Assembly: GCA_030704615.1 (NCBI GenBank)
Contig: CM060732.1
Coordinates: 48,835,053 to 48,899,052 of the forward strand
Origin: Takakia lepidozioides
Lineage: Eukaryota > Streptophyta > Takakiopsida > Takakiales > Takakiaceae
Length of the DNA stretch: 64,000 nucleotides
Direction: 5' to 3'
The notes under the pieces were generated by a model that saw only the letters and a list, made by a program, of their open reading frames with translations, searched no databases and was not told the DNA's origin. Below are positions 35,629 to 46,961 of this stretch, piece by piece. The position numbers and the translations under genes were made by a program. Positions within the stretch are counted from its first letter, which is position 1, and each line of letters opens with the position of its first letter.

Positions 35629-36326
35629 ATTAAGCTATCGTCAACGACAGCTTAATTCGTAGCCCATATCAGCACATGACAAATGAACCCATGAAATAAA
35701 TAAATATCTCCCCAAGAAAAAACCTTACCCATAAGCATTCATGTGCAGGGAAGCAGGCATTAAGGTGGCGTCAACGCCAGCTTAATTCCGAGCAGGGGCA
35801 CATGACATTTCAACACAGGCAAAAAAGCCTTAGCGGTAAACATGTGTGTGCAGGGGCTGGGGATTAAGGTGTTGTCAACGCCATCTTAATTCCCAACCCC
35901 TGTTGGCACATGAGAATTCAACCCAACAGAACAAATTAAAACAAAAACCCAAAAATGAATGTGTTGTTGAGTTTAAATAAGTGTATTTTAAATTGGCAGG
36001 AGCTAATTCCAGCCCAGAAGACCAGCCAGATTAAGGTGTCGTCAACGACACCTTAATCTGGCACATTCGGAAAACCAAAAAAAAAAAAAAAAAAAAAACT
36101 GATTTGTTTTTTTTTGTTTTTTGGTTCTTTTTGGGCTGCTCTTCTGTTTCTATATCCTTAGAGGGGTGGAGATTAAGCTGGCGTCAACGCCATCTTAATC
36201 CAAACCCAGACAGACATACATGTAGACAGACAGACATGGTTCTTGAGTGATTTCTGCTTTGTCTGTTTGTCAATTTCCTTGTGCTTAGAGGGGTAGAGAT
36301 TAAGCTGGCGTCAACGCCATCTTAAT
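35629..36326. repeat. Array of six ATTAAG hairpins
   Basis: Six inverted repeats of the form ATTAAGSTGKCGT-CA-ACGMCABCTTAAT at 35629-35656, 35759-35786, 35863-35890, 36030-36057, 36172-36199 and 36299-36326. A seventh left half is at 36463-36475. Stems are 13 bp with a 2-nt centre; the one at 36030 extends to 17 bp per arm (36026-36061) with no mismatch. Spacing is 104-167 bp. In the first three copies the complementarity reaches out to CATGTG-like ends, giving hairpins of about 70 bp. Confidence 0.85.
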
Positions 36327-36926
36327 CCAGACCCAGACAGACAGGTACACAACAGACAGACAAACAGACAAACAGATACACAAACAGACGGTACGACTTC
36401 AATGGTTGTTTCTTTTCTGTTTTTCAATTTCCTTGAGCTTAGAGGGGTGGAGATTAAGCTGGCGTGGAATGTGCCTACGTCGTGAGCAGGTGCACACTCA
36501 CATCATCCAAAGCGGATCCCTTCAAAATCTTTTCTTACACACCACCCTTGCGAACATGCCAGGTATGTGCGGGAGCATCATGGATGCTCACCAGAATTGA
36601 GAATGCCTGAACGCTCTTTGATCACGTGGACTTTATCATGATGGATTTACTAAGCATTCTTCTAGCAGGAATGGTTTGGAGACCAACGAGCAAATGATGC
36701 GAGAATGCTCTACCCGAACCAAAGACGTTTGTTTGTTTTTGCAATGCCCACAAGCCTGTGAGCTCCGCAAAACACTAAATAGATTGAAGGAACAATCATC
36801 TTAATCCAGACCCAGACAGGTAGCCATTCAGACATACCATTGCAATGACTCTCTGTGATGTGGTTGAGCAAATTCACTCAGTGGAGATAGAACACAGGAT
36901 GCAACATAGGAAGGTCACAAAAAGGG

Positions 36927-37688
36927 GTGCGACCGATCATGGTCACTTTCATTAGCGGAGTCAATGTATGTTGGCCTTCTGTTTGGACTTCTAACATGAT
37001 TTTGTGGATCCATTTGCACTCCTGCAGGGGCTTCGTTCCATGCCTACAAGTATGCAGGAAGGCATTTTTTTGGGATGGAGGGGGAGGAGCAGCTCTACTC
37101 TCAAGTCATCGCACCATTGTCTGAGGGGTCATCGCATTCAACCCATATTGAGAATATTGTGGTGGAGCAGGAGTTGCAAGAGCCCGATGCTCTGGATGTC
37201 GATTCTGATTTCTCATGTGAGTAAGTGCAAGTTCTGTTGTGGCACTTGACTGACACGACGACGCATCTTGGTGCACAAGTTTGGCCAGCATAATATATGT
37301 GGAGTTACATTATTGGTATATGTTTGCAGGAGTCCCATGACGCCACAATTTCTGCCTTTCTTTGCCAATCCTGAATTTTTCCCAAGTCCAAGAGCAGATT
37401 TTGAATTGTCATGTTATGCGGAGGCTGCAGTGTGCAAATTTAGTCTCTTTTCATCTCCTCCTCATATGCTTTACGACAGAGATGGTTTTGTGCAGAGCAG
37501 GGCTAATGTCTTCATAGACAGTTGTGCCTTCGTTTTGGACACTGACTCCAGTAGCAGTGGATATTCTTCGTCAGAATGAATCGGCTTCTTTCAAATGATT
37601 TTTATTAAAGCACCAAATGGCCTCTCCACCTTCTTTGCAATTGGGTGTGAGCATCTCTCTCGACTGTGCGACCGATCATGGTCACTTT
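36927..37688. repeat. 23-bp direct repeat pair
   Basis: GTGCGACCGATCATGGTCAC plus TTT occurs at 36927-36949 and again at 37666-37688, same orientation, 739 bp apart. Confidence 0.8.
37021..37224 (+). pseudogene. Coding-like stretch with acceptor site
   Basis: After CTCCTGCAG there is an open frame of 67 codons ending in TAA at about 37224. It starts GASFHAYKYAGRHFFG and becomes acidic (VVEQELQEPDALDVDSD). A second frame at 37330-37578, after TTTGCAG, ends SSSGYSSSE. Neither is recognised. They could be exons of a captured gene inside the surrounding element. Confidence 0.3.
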
Positions 37689-37862
37689 TATCGGCCATTC
37701 ATCCATCATCATCCGTCATTCATCCATAATGACCTTGTCGGTATGCATGTTATACTGGACACTACCCGCAGTAATAGGTCCTCTAAGCCGAACAAGGTCC
37801 GTGGTTACAAGTGAGCAGATCCTGAAGCGTGAGCAGAATTCTGCTCACGGATTCTGCCAATG

Positions 37863-39200
37863 CTCAATCCTCTGCATTATAAAAGGTCGACTGTGAAATG
37901 TTTCTCAAAACCATGCTTACAACAAAGTACACTAAGTCCACACATTATTGGGAAAATTATGACCTGGTTTTCTGTCGAAGACCCGGTTAAAAATGCACCA
38001 TTAGGTGTCACTACAACAGATCCCGACTTTAATGTCTGCCACATTTGCCCAGTCGTAGCATATATATGTCTACAAAATGCAAGGGGGCAGTCTTGGTTGC
38101 CAATTGTGACCACCAGAAGTCGTATATGCCACCTTGTACCTCCGCCACGTCAGGATCTGCCGTCAAACATGTTTGACCAGATAGGGGAAGATGGTAGATA
38201 CGACTAGGAGTCATGGCCAAAACTGCAACAAGATGACATGGGCATGAGAATGTATGACTGCCAATATTCACGACTGCACGTGGCGATTGCTGGTTGCCCA
38301 AGGAGTGTCTATGTGGAAAATACAAAGATAAATGGATGCAATAGAACGAGGATGTGACTACAAATGACAACGTGTCTACATATCATTGCTCGCGTGGTTG
38401 AAATATTGTGGTGTTGTAGTGTGAATATGTGGTTATTTTTATTTTATTACAGCTGTTTGATGGACTAAGTACTTAAGATTTTACAACATTTAAGTAGTTG
38501 GATGAATGGCAGTGATGGATGAATTATGACTCATTGGATGAAGACATCCATCCGCCAAACATCCATGTGCCCTAGATCGGCGGGATTTATGAGTGACGGC
38601 GTTCTTCATGCAAGCACACAAGCACGGATATGGCGAGCTGCTGACACTTTGTATTTTGGAGCAGACATCAGCCTATATGCCTTAGTTTTTGGTTGCAATT
38701 TACTCTCCTGTTCCCTAGTCAATATTTGCTATGGCGGCTGAGTTAGTTTTCCAGACAGAGCTAGTTGAGATGGTCGATTATAGGAGCTGCAGGTGTAGTA
38801 ATTGCACAGGCAAATGGGGCTTGGGTTTTAGGGCAGTTTTTGTGAGAAGGTGCTTCTGCTTGCTTTGGGGAGATGGTAGTGAGGTAGTGAGGTAGAGAAG
38901 TGGAAGTGGTGATGGTGACGTGAACGAGAGACTTGGGCTTCAAGCTGGGACTCGGAATTTTGTGTGTGGAAGGATTACACTGATGGAGAAGTAAAAAATC
39001 GACTGTTTGGGTCACTGTTTGTTTTCGTGCATTAGTTCCTGCGTTGTTGCCATTAGACTGGATGTGAAGAAGAAATCGGCTAAGCAGACAACAGACATCC
39101 TGAGAAGACTGGTACCTGCTGAAGTGGTGCATGAGGGAGAGACGCTAACTGGAGGAGAGATTTGTTCAAGCAAAAACTGGCATTCACAAGGAGCCTTTAC
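37863..39200. other. No gene recognised
   Basis: Short frames only. A possible tiny CACTACAACA-ended segment at 38009-38421 is discussed under rejected items. Confidence 0.35.
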
Positions 39201-39249
39201 GAAACACAAGAGGCACTGGGAATCACAGGTGAAGCTCGAAACAACCACC

Positions 39250-39387
39250 ATGCAATGTACCATCAGCCCCGCTGGGGTGGGTGTCCCTTTTTCTGGAACT
39301 CGATCCGAAGATGTGGTGGAATGGTTTGAAAGAGTGCAAAGGGCCATGGATGAGGCGAAGATAAGCAAATCCTTGAATTCAAGATAA
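39250..39387 (+). pseudogene. Gag-like N-terminal fragment
   Basis: The frame reads SPAGVGVPFSGTRSEDVVEW, then FERVQRAMDEAKIS, similar to the start of capsid regions in LTR-retrotransposon gag. It stops at 39387. No other part of the element is seen nearby. Confidence 0.4.
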
Positions 39388-39889
39388 CAAACTGGAAGCA
39401 CATATGATTTGTAAAGACAAGATTACCCAAAAGTCAGTATGATCTTGGGCAGTAAATCTCCCAAATTTGATTGGCCCCAATGATGTCCTCCCAGTACATT
39501 TTGAACCCTCTCAGGTATGGGGTGTTCCTGAAATCCATAGCAAGCATTCAAAGGGACAAACCTGATGGGTCCATGAGAAGTGTCCCTCCAAGTTTTACTG
39601 ATATTCTGGGTGCATAAGTAACCCAAGTATCTCTATAAGTAGCCATTGTAGCTTAGTACCAAGATGTTGGTTTCATGGGGCAAAGAATTTGAACACACCT
39701 GAAGTCTACATTGGGCTGACATCATGCCTTTGGCACTTCAACTTGTCTAGTGGAAATCATTTGTGATTGTGCCTTGGCTGACCCCTGCATTGTCCAACTT
39801 CCCTGTCTTGACAGACATACCCTATCTCTTCATGATTTTACCACAAACATACATAATTTGAATCATGGTCATTGTAAAGAACTATAACT

Positions 39890-40170
39890 CACAGACGGAG
39901 AAGGTGTTCGTAGTGTAGATGATGGGCATTTTTGTCCTGCGACATGAGCCTGGGCATGTTCTCCTCGGCTCACCGTGGCATCTGCCGATGACACAGTCGC
40001 CTCGTACTGGCGTGGGAGGAGTGGATCATCCTCGTCGTCCTCAGAAGAGCCCTCATGCAAAATTGTAGTCTTCATCATCTTCAGTCTGGCACTTTGCCTT
40101 GCATGACCTTGATCCCTAGCTTTTTCCTTCGGAGTGCGTGGCTTGCGAGGGCGTTTCGCTCCCGCAAGCC
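39890..40170 (-). CDS. Basic/acidic ORF next to the CACTA transposase
   Basis: Minus-strand frame beginning after a good acceptor (TTTGTGCAG at 40171). It has a basic RPRKPRTPKEKARDQ segment, somewhat AT-hook-like, followed by an acidic EGSSEDDEDDPLLP segment. It points away from the CACTA transposase. CACTA elements often carry a second DNA-binding protein gene, but this one is not recognisable; it may be unrelated. Confidence 0.3.
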
Positions 40171-40684
40171 TGCACAAACACCTCCATGACCTCTCTCTCA
40201 AACAATCACAAACAAATGCAAGCATACATACCTAATACTCTTAAGCTTACGCTGAAGCACAACCGCACCCTACCAAGAAGTAATGGCTGCCCACAAATGA
40301 CAGCGGACATCTCCCGCCTAATGACACAACCTCCTCAAACCTAATTGTCACTCACCGCATGTTGTTTTGCCTCTTTGTTTGTACAAGTCGCAGCTACTCG
40401 CCCCCATTTGTGCTATGAAGCTTATGAGAGCTGTAGGAAGGTCAGAGGATAAGGTGAATCACGTGTTTAGTGGGTGGGTAACCAAAGTCAGGAACTAAAC
40501 TCACCCTTCTATCGACTGCTTGAACGTTGCTTCCACCTCCTTTATGGCAGCAATCTGGCGCTCTCGGAACTTCTTGTACTCAGTGAGAGGGACTGTCACT
40601 TTGAAGACCTTCTGCTTCACCATGGACACTCAGAAATGGCACTTACAGATGCAGAAGATATAGAAATAACACATTGGCAGCTGG

Positions 40685-42382
40685 ATGCATAGGCGTAGAA
40701 TAGATGACCGTCTATGGCGAATGGAAGAAGCTTATGCCACAAGGAATGGGCATACAAAAATGCTATGCAACTGCGATGAGTGTCATGGAGGAAAACTCTT
40801 GTTGTTGGAAACAGTGAGGAATCATTACATGATATACGGGAGGGATCCTCTTCTCCGACGTTGTTCTCTTCCGGTACGATCGCCACTTTTCCTTCAGCAC
40901 TTGAGTTTGAATTTTGAATGCAACGATCCTCTTCTCCACATGTCGAGATTTCGTTGGGTGTTGTAGTCAAGAAGTCATAAGATACAGACGTGACTATGAC
41001 TACGTCACTTCCGTTATCACTTTAATTAATGCACATGTCGTGTTTTCATTGGTCATGTGTAGTTATGTAGTCATATATGACTAACTAAGTGACTGCAACT
41101 ATGACTTCAATGGCTACAAATGTCGTGCTTTGATTGGGTGTATAATCATAAGATACATACGTCAATATGACTGCATCACTGCAACGTCACCGTGCCTCCC
41201 ATGTCATAATATGAACAAGTGTCACATCGTTGTTGGTCCACTCACAAGATGACTATTGGGGTGCAAGGATGTGAATATTCCGATGATGAAGACGAAGGCC
41301 CTGCGGCACAGCGGGAGCCCAATGTCACAGAGAACGCAGATGATGGTGGTGGATTGGAGGTAAAAATCCAGCGTGCATTGCAGGAAGCGTTTATCTTTGC
41401 AGATGCAAATAGAGAGGACCCTATTCATGGTGGAACCAATCACACATTTGCCGATCATGATGATGACCTCGACGATTCCGGAGACAATGAATTTGATGAG
41501 AATGCTCACCTGCACGTTGATCCCGAGTATGATAAACTCTTCCGACAGTCGCAATGTCCACTTTTTGAAGGGTGCTCGATCAGCTGGCTGCAAACAACTT
41601 TGACGTTGCTGAACGCATGCACTACCCACAAGTGCACCAATGCATTTGTGGATGAGCTTCTGGGATTGTTACGTAAGAGTTTTTTTGCCTAAAGAGAATT
41701 CATTGCCGAAAACTCACTATGAAGCAAAAACCATGATTGCCAAGATGGGATTGCAGTACACCATGATTCATGCCTCTGAGCGTGGTTGTGTACTCTTCCG
41801 TGGGGAGTATGAGAATGTAGACATTTGCCCAGTGTGCCGTTGTTCCCGTTTCATTCCAGGTTGTGGAAGTGTGCCCAAAAAAGTATTGCGACACTTCCCT
41901 GTCATTCCAAGGTTGAAACGTATGTACCGATGTAAATCGATCGCTAACCTCATGACATGGCACGATAGACATAAGAACCAGGATGGGTTAGTTTGACATC
42001 CAGCTGATAGCAAATTATGGAGACACATTGACACCACATTTGAGGATTTTGCTGCAGAGCCACGATCTGTGCGATTTGGATTGGCATTAGACGGTGTAAA
42101 TCCCTACGGAGCTCAATCCACCAGTTGGAGCACATGGCCCGTTCTCTTTGTCAATTACAATCTGCCTCCGTGGTTGATGACCAAAAAGTTTTTTGTCATG
42201 TTAGCGCTACTGATTCCTGATAAGGAGTCTGTTACCTCTGACAACGTAGATGTTTACATGATGCCCCTAGTGGAAGAGCTACTAGAACTATGGAGAGGGA
42301 TTGCAGCTCATGATGTTTCATGTCCTCGTGGTTAACACGAATTCACACTGAGGGCAGTGTTGTTGTGGTCAATCCATGACTA
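40685..42382 (+). pseudogene. CACTA transposase (TNP2), N-terminal part
   Basis: Three blocks on the plus strand. 40685-40966 has CNCDECHGGKLLLLETVRNH, like the N-terminal zinc-binding region of CACTA transposases. 41222-41692 is acidic (SDDEDEGPAAQ). 41640-42382 has the TNP2 core: PKTHYEAKTMIAKMGLQY, CVLFRGEYENVDICPVCRCS, VRFGLALDGVNPYG, FVNYNLPPWLMTKKFF, and ends RAVLLWSIHDYPA. A frameshift near 41690 and stops near 41996 and 42334 break it. The frame is cut at 42383 by a 1.87-kb insertion and resumes at 44272. Confidence 0.8.
40938..41215. repeat. Three diverged tandem repeats
   Basis: Three copies of an 80-95 bp unit beginning ATGTCG at about 40939, 41034 and 41119, each with GTAGTCATAAGATACA or a variant. 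They sit between coding blocks of the CACTA transposase and may be intronic. Confidence 0.6.
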
Positions 42383-44271
42383 CCCTGCATAGGGTGTTGC
42401 TACACCATGAGCTTGGAGGCGTGAGCCTGTGAGCCCAGGAGCCCGTAAGCCCAGCATAGGCTCACGCCACGTCATCTATGAATTCCGAACTTACAGGGTG
42501 TATTTCCGCGGGAGGTGCCTATAGCCGCGGATTCACTTATCATTTTCAGTCATTGCAGATAACGTCTTTTACATCCATCCCACCCCCCGCCCTCGTGTCA
42601 TAAACAACGATTTGATTAGTGTTCAATTGCCGAAGTGAGAGAGAATGAGGGTGCTGGTTACATGAAGCTTTCTTACCAGTCCAAACTTAGTAGCAGCTTA
42701 CAGTGCAGATCCCCAAACCCAAAAGTTAGCGGAGTGGAGTTGAGGCTTGGACATGTGAAAATCGCCCACATGGAATAGTGTAATTTAGATGTGGTGTACA
42801 TACTAAGCCCTTGCATGTTTGGAAATGGATGAATGTCCTTGTATTTGAATGAAACATTATGCGGGATGGCCGGGATGAAATCAATGTATGCAGTTTGACT
42901 TGACACAAGCTAATGCACTTTTGGCAGGTTCCCCTGCAGATGCTTGAAAAGTATAGTTTGTGGCACCCACACACGTTTTGTTTTTTTTGTTCCCACGAAG
43001 ATGCCCTGAAAGTAGTGTGCGGCACCGCACACTCCTTTCGGGGCATCTACGGTGCACGTTTTCTCTGCAGCTGCCCACTCCACACACGTTTTTTATTTTA
43101 ATTTTAAATTTTTTTAAATTTTTTCGGCGGAGCACATTTTCTCTGTAGATGCCCATCCCACACAAGATTTTTTTATTTTTTATTTTTTATTATCATTTTT
43201 TCGTTTCCTCGTAGATGCCCGGAAAACAATGTGCAACACCACACATTGTTTCTAGGGCTTATGGGGAGCACGTTTTCTGTGCAGATGACCATCCCACATG
43301 AGTTTTTTTTTTTTTTTTGGTTCTCTCGCAGTTGCCCGGAAAACAGTGTGCGGCACCGCACACTGTTTTCAGGGCATCTACGGAGCACGTTTTCTCTACA
43401 TATGCCCATCCCACACACGTTTTTTTTTTTGGTTTTTTTTTTTTTTTTCCCACACTTATGCCCGAAAAACAGTGTGCGGGGCACTGCACACTGTTTTCAG
43501 GGCATCTGCGGTGTTTTTTTTCTCTGCAGCTGCCCATCCCACACATGTTTTTTTTTTTTTTCATTCCCACGCAGATGCCCTAAAATTAGTGTGCGGTGCC
43601 GCATACTACTTTTAGGGCATCTACGGTGCACTTTTTTTTTGTAGCTGCTCATCCCGCACACGGTTTTTTTTTTTTTAAATTATTATTATTATTATTATTT
43701 ATAAGTTCCCATGCAGTTGCTCTGAAAACAGTGTGCGGCACTGCACACTGTTTTCAGGGCATCTGCGGTGCACGTTTTCTCTGCAGCTGCCCATCCCACA
43801 TACGCAATTTTATTTTTTTTGCCTGACAAGTACAGCGGCACAGAACATTCTCTCGAAAGACAAAAAATGACCTACAGGTGAGGGGAGAGGCAAAGGAAAG
43901 GGAAAGGGGAAGTGAACCTAGACGGGTCTCTTTTCAGTGTCGGTTTATTTGCAATATGCAGCTTAAGTTGGCAGACTACACAACGTTGCAGTCAATGAGT
44001 CTCTTTTCATTGTCGGTTTGTTTGGACTATGCAACATAAGTCGGCATACTCTAAATGCATATTCCCACAGTTATAGGTCCCTCAGGTATAGGTATCTTAT
44101 GTTTCGTCAAATGTGTTATGACATCTACTGACATGACGGACGCTCACGCTTATGTGGCGTGAACGCCACGTCATGCAAAGGGAGCTTGGGCTCACGCCAC
44201 GTCAGCCAAGTGTGAGCCAACTCCCAGGCTCACAGGGCTGGGCTCACGCCCTAGCTACGATGCCCTGCATA
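42383..44271. mobile_element. Mutator-like non-autonomous element (1871 bp) with target duplications
   Basis: The element occupies 42392-44262, flanked by exact 9-bp copies CCCTGCATA (42383-42391 and 44263-44271). The insertion cuts the TNP2 DYPA|Y motif, and the two halves match when it is removed. Ends are imperfect inverted repeats rich in GTGAGCC: left GGGTGTTGCTACACC, then AGGCGTGAGCC; right (minus strand) CGTAGCTAGGGCGTGAGCC. Near the left end are CCGCGG-AATAGG-type boxes (42501-42511, 42518-42530). The 9-bp duplication suggests Mutator. No transposase; the centre is a hairpin array. Confidence 0.85.
43000..43763. repeat. Array of six 48-bp hairpins separated by T-runs
   Basis: Hairpins at 43000-43047, 43214-43260, 43331-43378, 43458-43506, 43574-43621 and 43716-43763. 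The typical left arm is TGCCCGGAAAACAGTGTGCG, a short centre follows, and the right arm is its complement. Changes in one arm are often matched in the other (for example AAAATTAGT in one arm and ACTACTTTT in the other). Units share GCAGCTGCCCATCCCACACA and a T8-T18 run, with spacing of about 115-140 bp, except about 215 bp between the first two. Confidence 0.9.
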
Positions 44272-46029
44272 TGGCTTGCTCTTAGGTCAAGTGACAAAAG
44301 GTTATGTTGGTTGTCTAGCTTGTGGACCCGGGGTGACTTCACAGCAGTTCCACACATGTGGGAAAACTGTTTTCTTGGGCCACCGAAGATTTCTGGCCCG
44401 CAATCCTCCATATAGAAGGTAGATAATGTTCAATGGCACTACTAAGCATGGAACTCCTCCAAAAATGCCAACTAGAATACAAATCAGGGAGCTTGCAACA
44501 GCTTGCACTGCATGGGTAGAAAACGGAGGGACGCCAGATAGCAGGACAGACCCAACAAAAACTCATGGAGTTAAGCGATTGTCAATTTTATATGTCTTAC
44601 CTTATTGGGAGGTAATTCCTTCATGGCCTTTAAATTGGCTGTGTACATTTTTGCGTTTTTTGTTTAAATTGTGATGAGTAAATGCTCAATTGCTTATGTG
44701 TTCATTTTGTAGGGTCTCCTCATCCGCCACACGTTTGACACAATGCATTGCGAGAAGAACTTGGCTGAAAATATTATTAAAACTATCTTTGGTGAGAAAG
44801 ACACATTGAAAGTTCGCTGTGATTTGGAGCTACTTGGGATGCGCCCGGAATTGTGGCTATAACGTGATTCTGACAGAGCAGATACGTTAATTATGCCTCC
44901 TGCCCCTTATGTCCTCACTGAGGCTGAGTTAAAAGTCTTTTTGGAGATTGTGCAGAACTTGTTCAAAGTGCCAACAGGCTACGCATCAGCTTTCAAAAAG
45001 CATGTGGTGAAGAAGAAATTGTCTGGCATGAAATCATATGACTATCATGTGCTCATGCAACAAATTATACCGCTTGCTATCCGTGGGCTCATGGCAAGTG
45101 GTCCTCGCAGGGCCATTTTGCGAGTATGTCGTGTATTTAAGAAGTTGTGTGCAAAAGTGGTGAATCCTGCAGAGTATGAGGAATTGAGAATTGAAGCAGT
45201 TGTCACTCTGTGTCTTATAGAGAAGGAGTTCCCACCATCATTTTTTGATGTGATGACACATCTGGTTGTTCACCTAGTGGACGAGTTGTACTTATGCGGG
45301 CCCGTAGCATCTCGTTGGATGTACCCCATGGAGCGGGCAATGAAAGATATGAAGGGCTACGTAAGAAACATGGCAAGGCCCGAGGGGAGCATGACAGAAG
45401 GATACCAATTTGAAGAAGCATTGGGTTTTGCACAGAGTATATGGCAGGATTTGATGGAAGTGTACGAAGGGTGTGGGATGCAGATGAGGGAGAATCTGTG
45501 GAACGTGAAGCTGTGGAAGGAAGTTCTAAAGCCCAAAAATTGAATGACCTGCGTGATATTGTACATGAGTACATCATTCATAACCATCCTCGCCTGTCAG
45601 TCATGTTGGGGTAAGAAATCTATACCATTGACATTCAGATTTCCAAGTTTTAGTCATTTCTCATTAGTTGGCATATGGTGTCTCTACATATCTCCCACGC
45701 CACCTCTGTCAATCTCCTGGCTGACCCTCAGATTGTGACAGGATATATGAAGCAGAGTCCACACGGATAGAACCCAGACGACGCTTGTTTCGTGAGGAGC
45801 AAGGGCTGGAAGACATGAGCAATCCAACGGCAATTCAGTACCCTCCTGATTTGCATCCCCATTTGTTGTTTGGCTCCCTCAAGGTGTACGGGATCATCTC
45901 TAAACTCAATCAGATGGACTTGATCCTACAACACGTGAGGAATTACTGGATTCAAGGCCTCCATTATTTACTGCCATGTCATTCAAGAGTATGACAACGT
46001 ATGGTAACCATTACACCCTACAGGGTTAC
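44272..46029 (+). pseudogene. CACTA transposase (TNP2), C-terminal part with DUF4218
   Basis: Continuation after the insertion. 44272-44421 has GYVGCLACGPGVTSQQF and TVFLGHRRFLARNPPYRR, then a frame break. 44430-44611 ends YVLPYWE at a probable donor, and 44713 onward resumes after TTTGTAG with IRHTFDTMHCEKNLAENII, the conserved TNP2 motif, and KVRCDLELLGMRPELWL, then a stop. 44893-45543 (216 codons) is the DUF4218-type domain: LKVFLEIVQNLFKVPTGYAS, SYDYHVLMQQIIPLAIRGLM, DVMTHLVVHLVDELYLCGPV, SRWMYPMERAMKDMKGYVRN. A further piece runs to about 45994. The LTR of element A starts at 46030 and cuts off the rest. Confidence 0.85.
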
Positions 46030-46930
46030 TGTCGAGCGGCTTTTACTCACCCATCCCTTCGTTATCCGAGGTTGAAAACTCCAAGATAGAAGAGTTGGAT
46101 ATCTCTAAGCACTCAGCCCACTCAGAACAATCAGTCATGACCTGCAGCTAGTGAATCATGGTTGTATTCCTTTCTGCCTTCATGTTATCAATTTACCTTA
46201 CCGTGTATATTGAAGCATCAGATTGCTTCAGTATCTACTAAGTTCCAATTAATCATGCATTCATTCCACAGCTTCTGTCGTGTCTCTCTACACAGTATGT
46301 TTATATCGATTCAGTATCGGATTAAGATTAATCATGTATCATGCCTAAGCCATGGTGTCTCTATTCTACCCTACTATATAATTTTACAGCTTGCATGAAC
46401 TAAGCCTCTTTCAAGTCATCATCTCCTCTTCACTGTTTCCGCTCTCTGTTACGTCTCCTCCTCTCTCGAACAAGTCGCCCTCCTCAAGAAGCGATCCCCT
46501 TCTTGTTGCCGCTCTGCCTAATCTACCCGCAAGCTGTTCTAACCACCTAACTAACTAACTGTCACCCCTGAAGTAACACGTTCCCTCTGCAGGATGTCGT
46601 TCCCACACAGTCATTCCTTGTCAATGATAACTATTCCCCATGTACTGTGACAGGCTGTGTCAAGCTGTGCCGAACTGTGACTGACTGTGTAAAGCTGTGT
46701 CGGGCTGTGACTGGCTGTGCGAAGCTGTGTCGAGCTGTGACTTGCTGTGCAAAGCTGTGTCGGGCTATGTGAAGCTGTGTCAGGCTGTGACTGGCTGTGT
46801 CGGGCTGTGCAACCCTCCTAAAGCCTGCTCCTGCCACCCCTAAGGCTCCTGTTGGTCTCAGTCTGCGCAAAAATTAAGGCTACCCCACAGAACCCGTAAA
46901 AGCGTCTAAGTCCCAAGCAGCCCTCTAACA
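46030..46930 (-). repeat. 3' LTR of Gypsy element A (901 bp)
   Basis: Bounded by TGTCGAGC on the left and TCTAACA on the right (TG...CA). It is closely similar to 55162-56163 and 60520-61492. It contains a 10-bp-period GGCTGTG minisatellite (about 46650-46815). A polypurine tract abuts its inner edge. Confidence 0.9.
46650..46815. repeat. GGCTGTG minisatellite in LTR
   Basis: Roughly 10-bp units such as GGCTGTGACT and GCTGTGTCGG repeated about 16 times with drift. Confidence 0.85.
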
Positions 46931-46950
46931 TTACCCCTCCCCCTCTCAAA
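46931..46950 (-). promoter_or_regulatory. Polypurine tract of element A
   Basis: On the minus strand a run of purines (GAGAGGGGGAGGGG, then TAA) directly precedes the LTR start TGTTAGAGGG, as expected for plus-strand priming. Confidence 0.85.
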
Positions 46951-46961
46951 AATTCGTGTCC

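Larger units (their letters stand above)
35337..37862. mobile_element. Probable non-autonomous element with GTGAGCAG ends
   Basis: The left end (GGGCAGTTACCGTG, then CCCGTGAGCAGATT) and the right end read on the minus strand (GGCAGAATCCGTGAGCAG) are imperfect inverted repeats. Subterminal GTGAGCA copies occur on both sides, and a CCCGCAGTAATAGG box lies at 37765-37778. The inside carries a hairpin array (35.6-36.3 kb) and a coding-like stretch near 37.1 kb. No target duplication found, so the exact limits are uncertain. Confidence 0.45.

Noticed and set aside
35629-36326. CRISPR-like array
   Set aside because: The repeats are inverted hairpins with drifting sequence and irregular, related spacers in a eukaryotic genome; no cas genes.
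38009-38421. Segment with CACTACAACA at one end and its complement at the other, like a tiny CACTA element
   Set aside because: The shared ends are only about 10 bp, the flanking triplets (TGT and TGA) do not match, and the inside shows nothing typical, so chance cannot be excluded.
43173-43826. Several 60-140 aa frames rich in Phe or Lys in the T-run region
   Set aside because: They are translations of T-runs and hairpin units in several overlapping frames on both strands, with no independent coding signal.
46631-46870. Frame of ARHSFAQPVT-type repeats in an LTR
   Set aside because: Translation of the LTR minisatellite only; the sister LTRs do not keep the frame.
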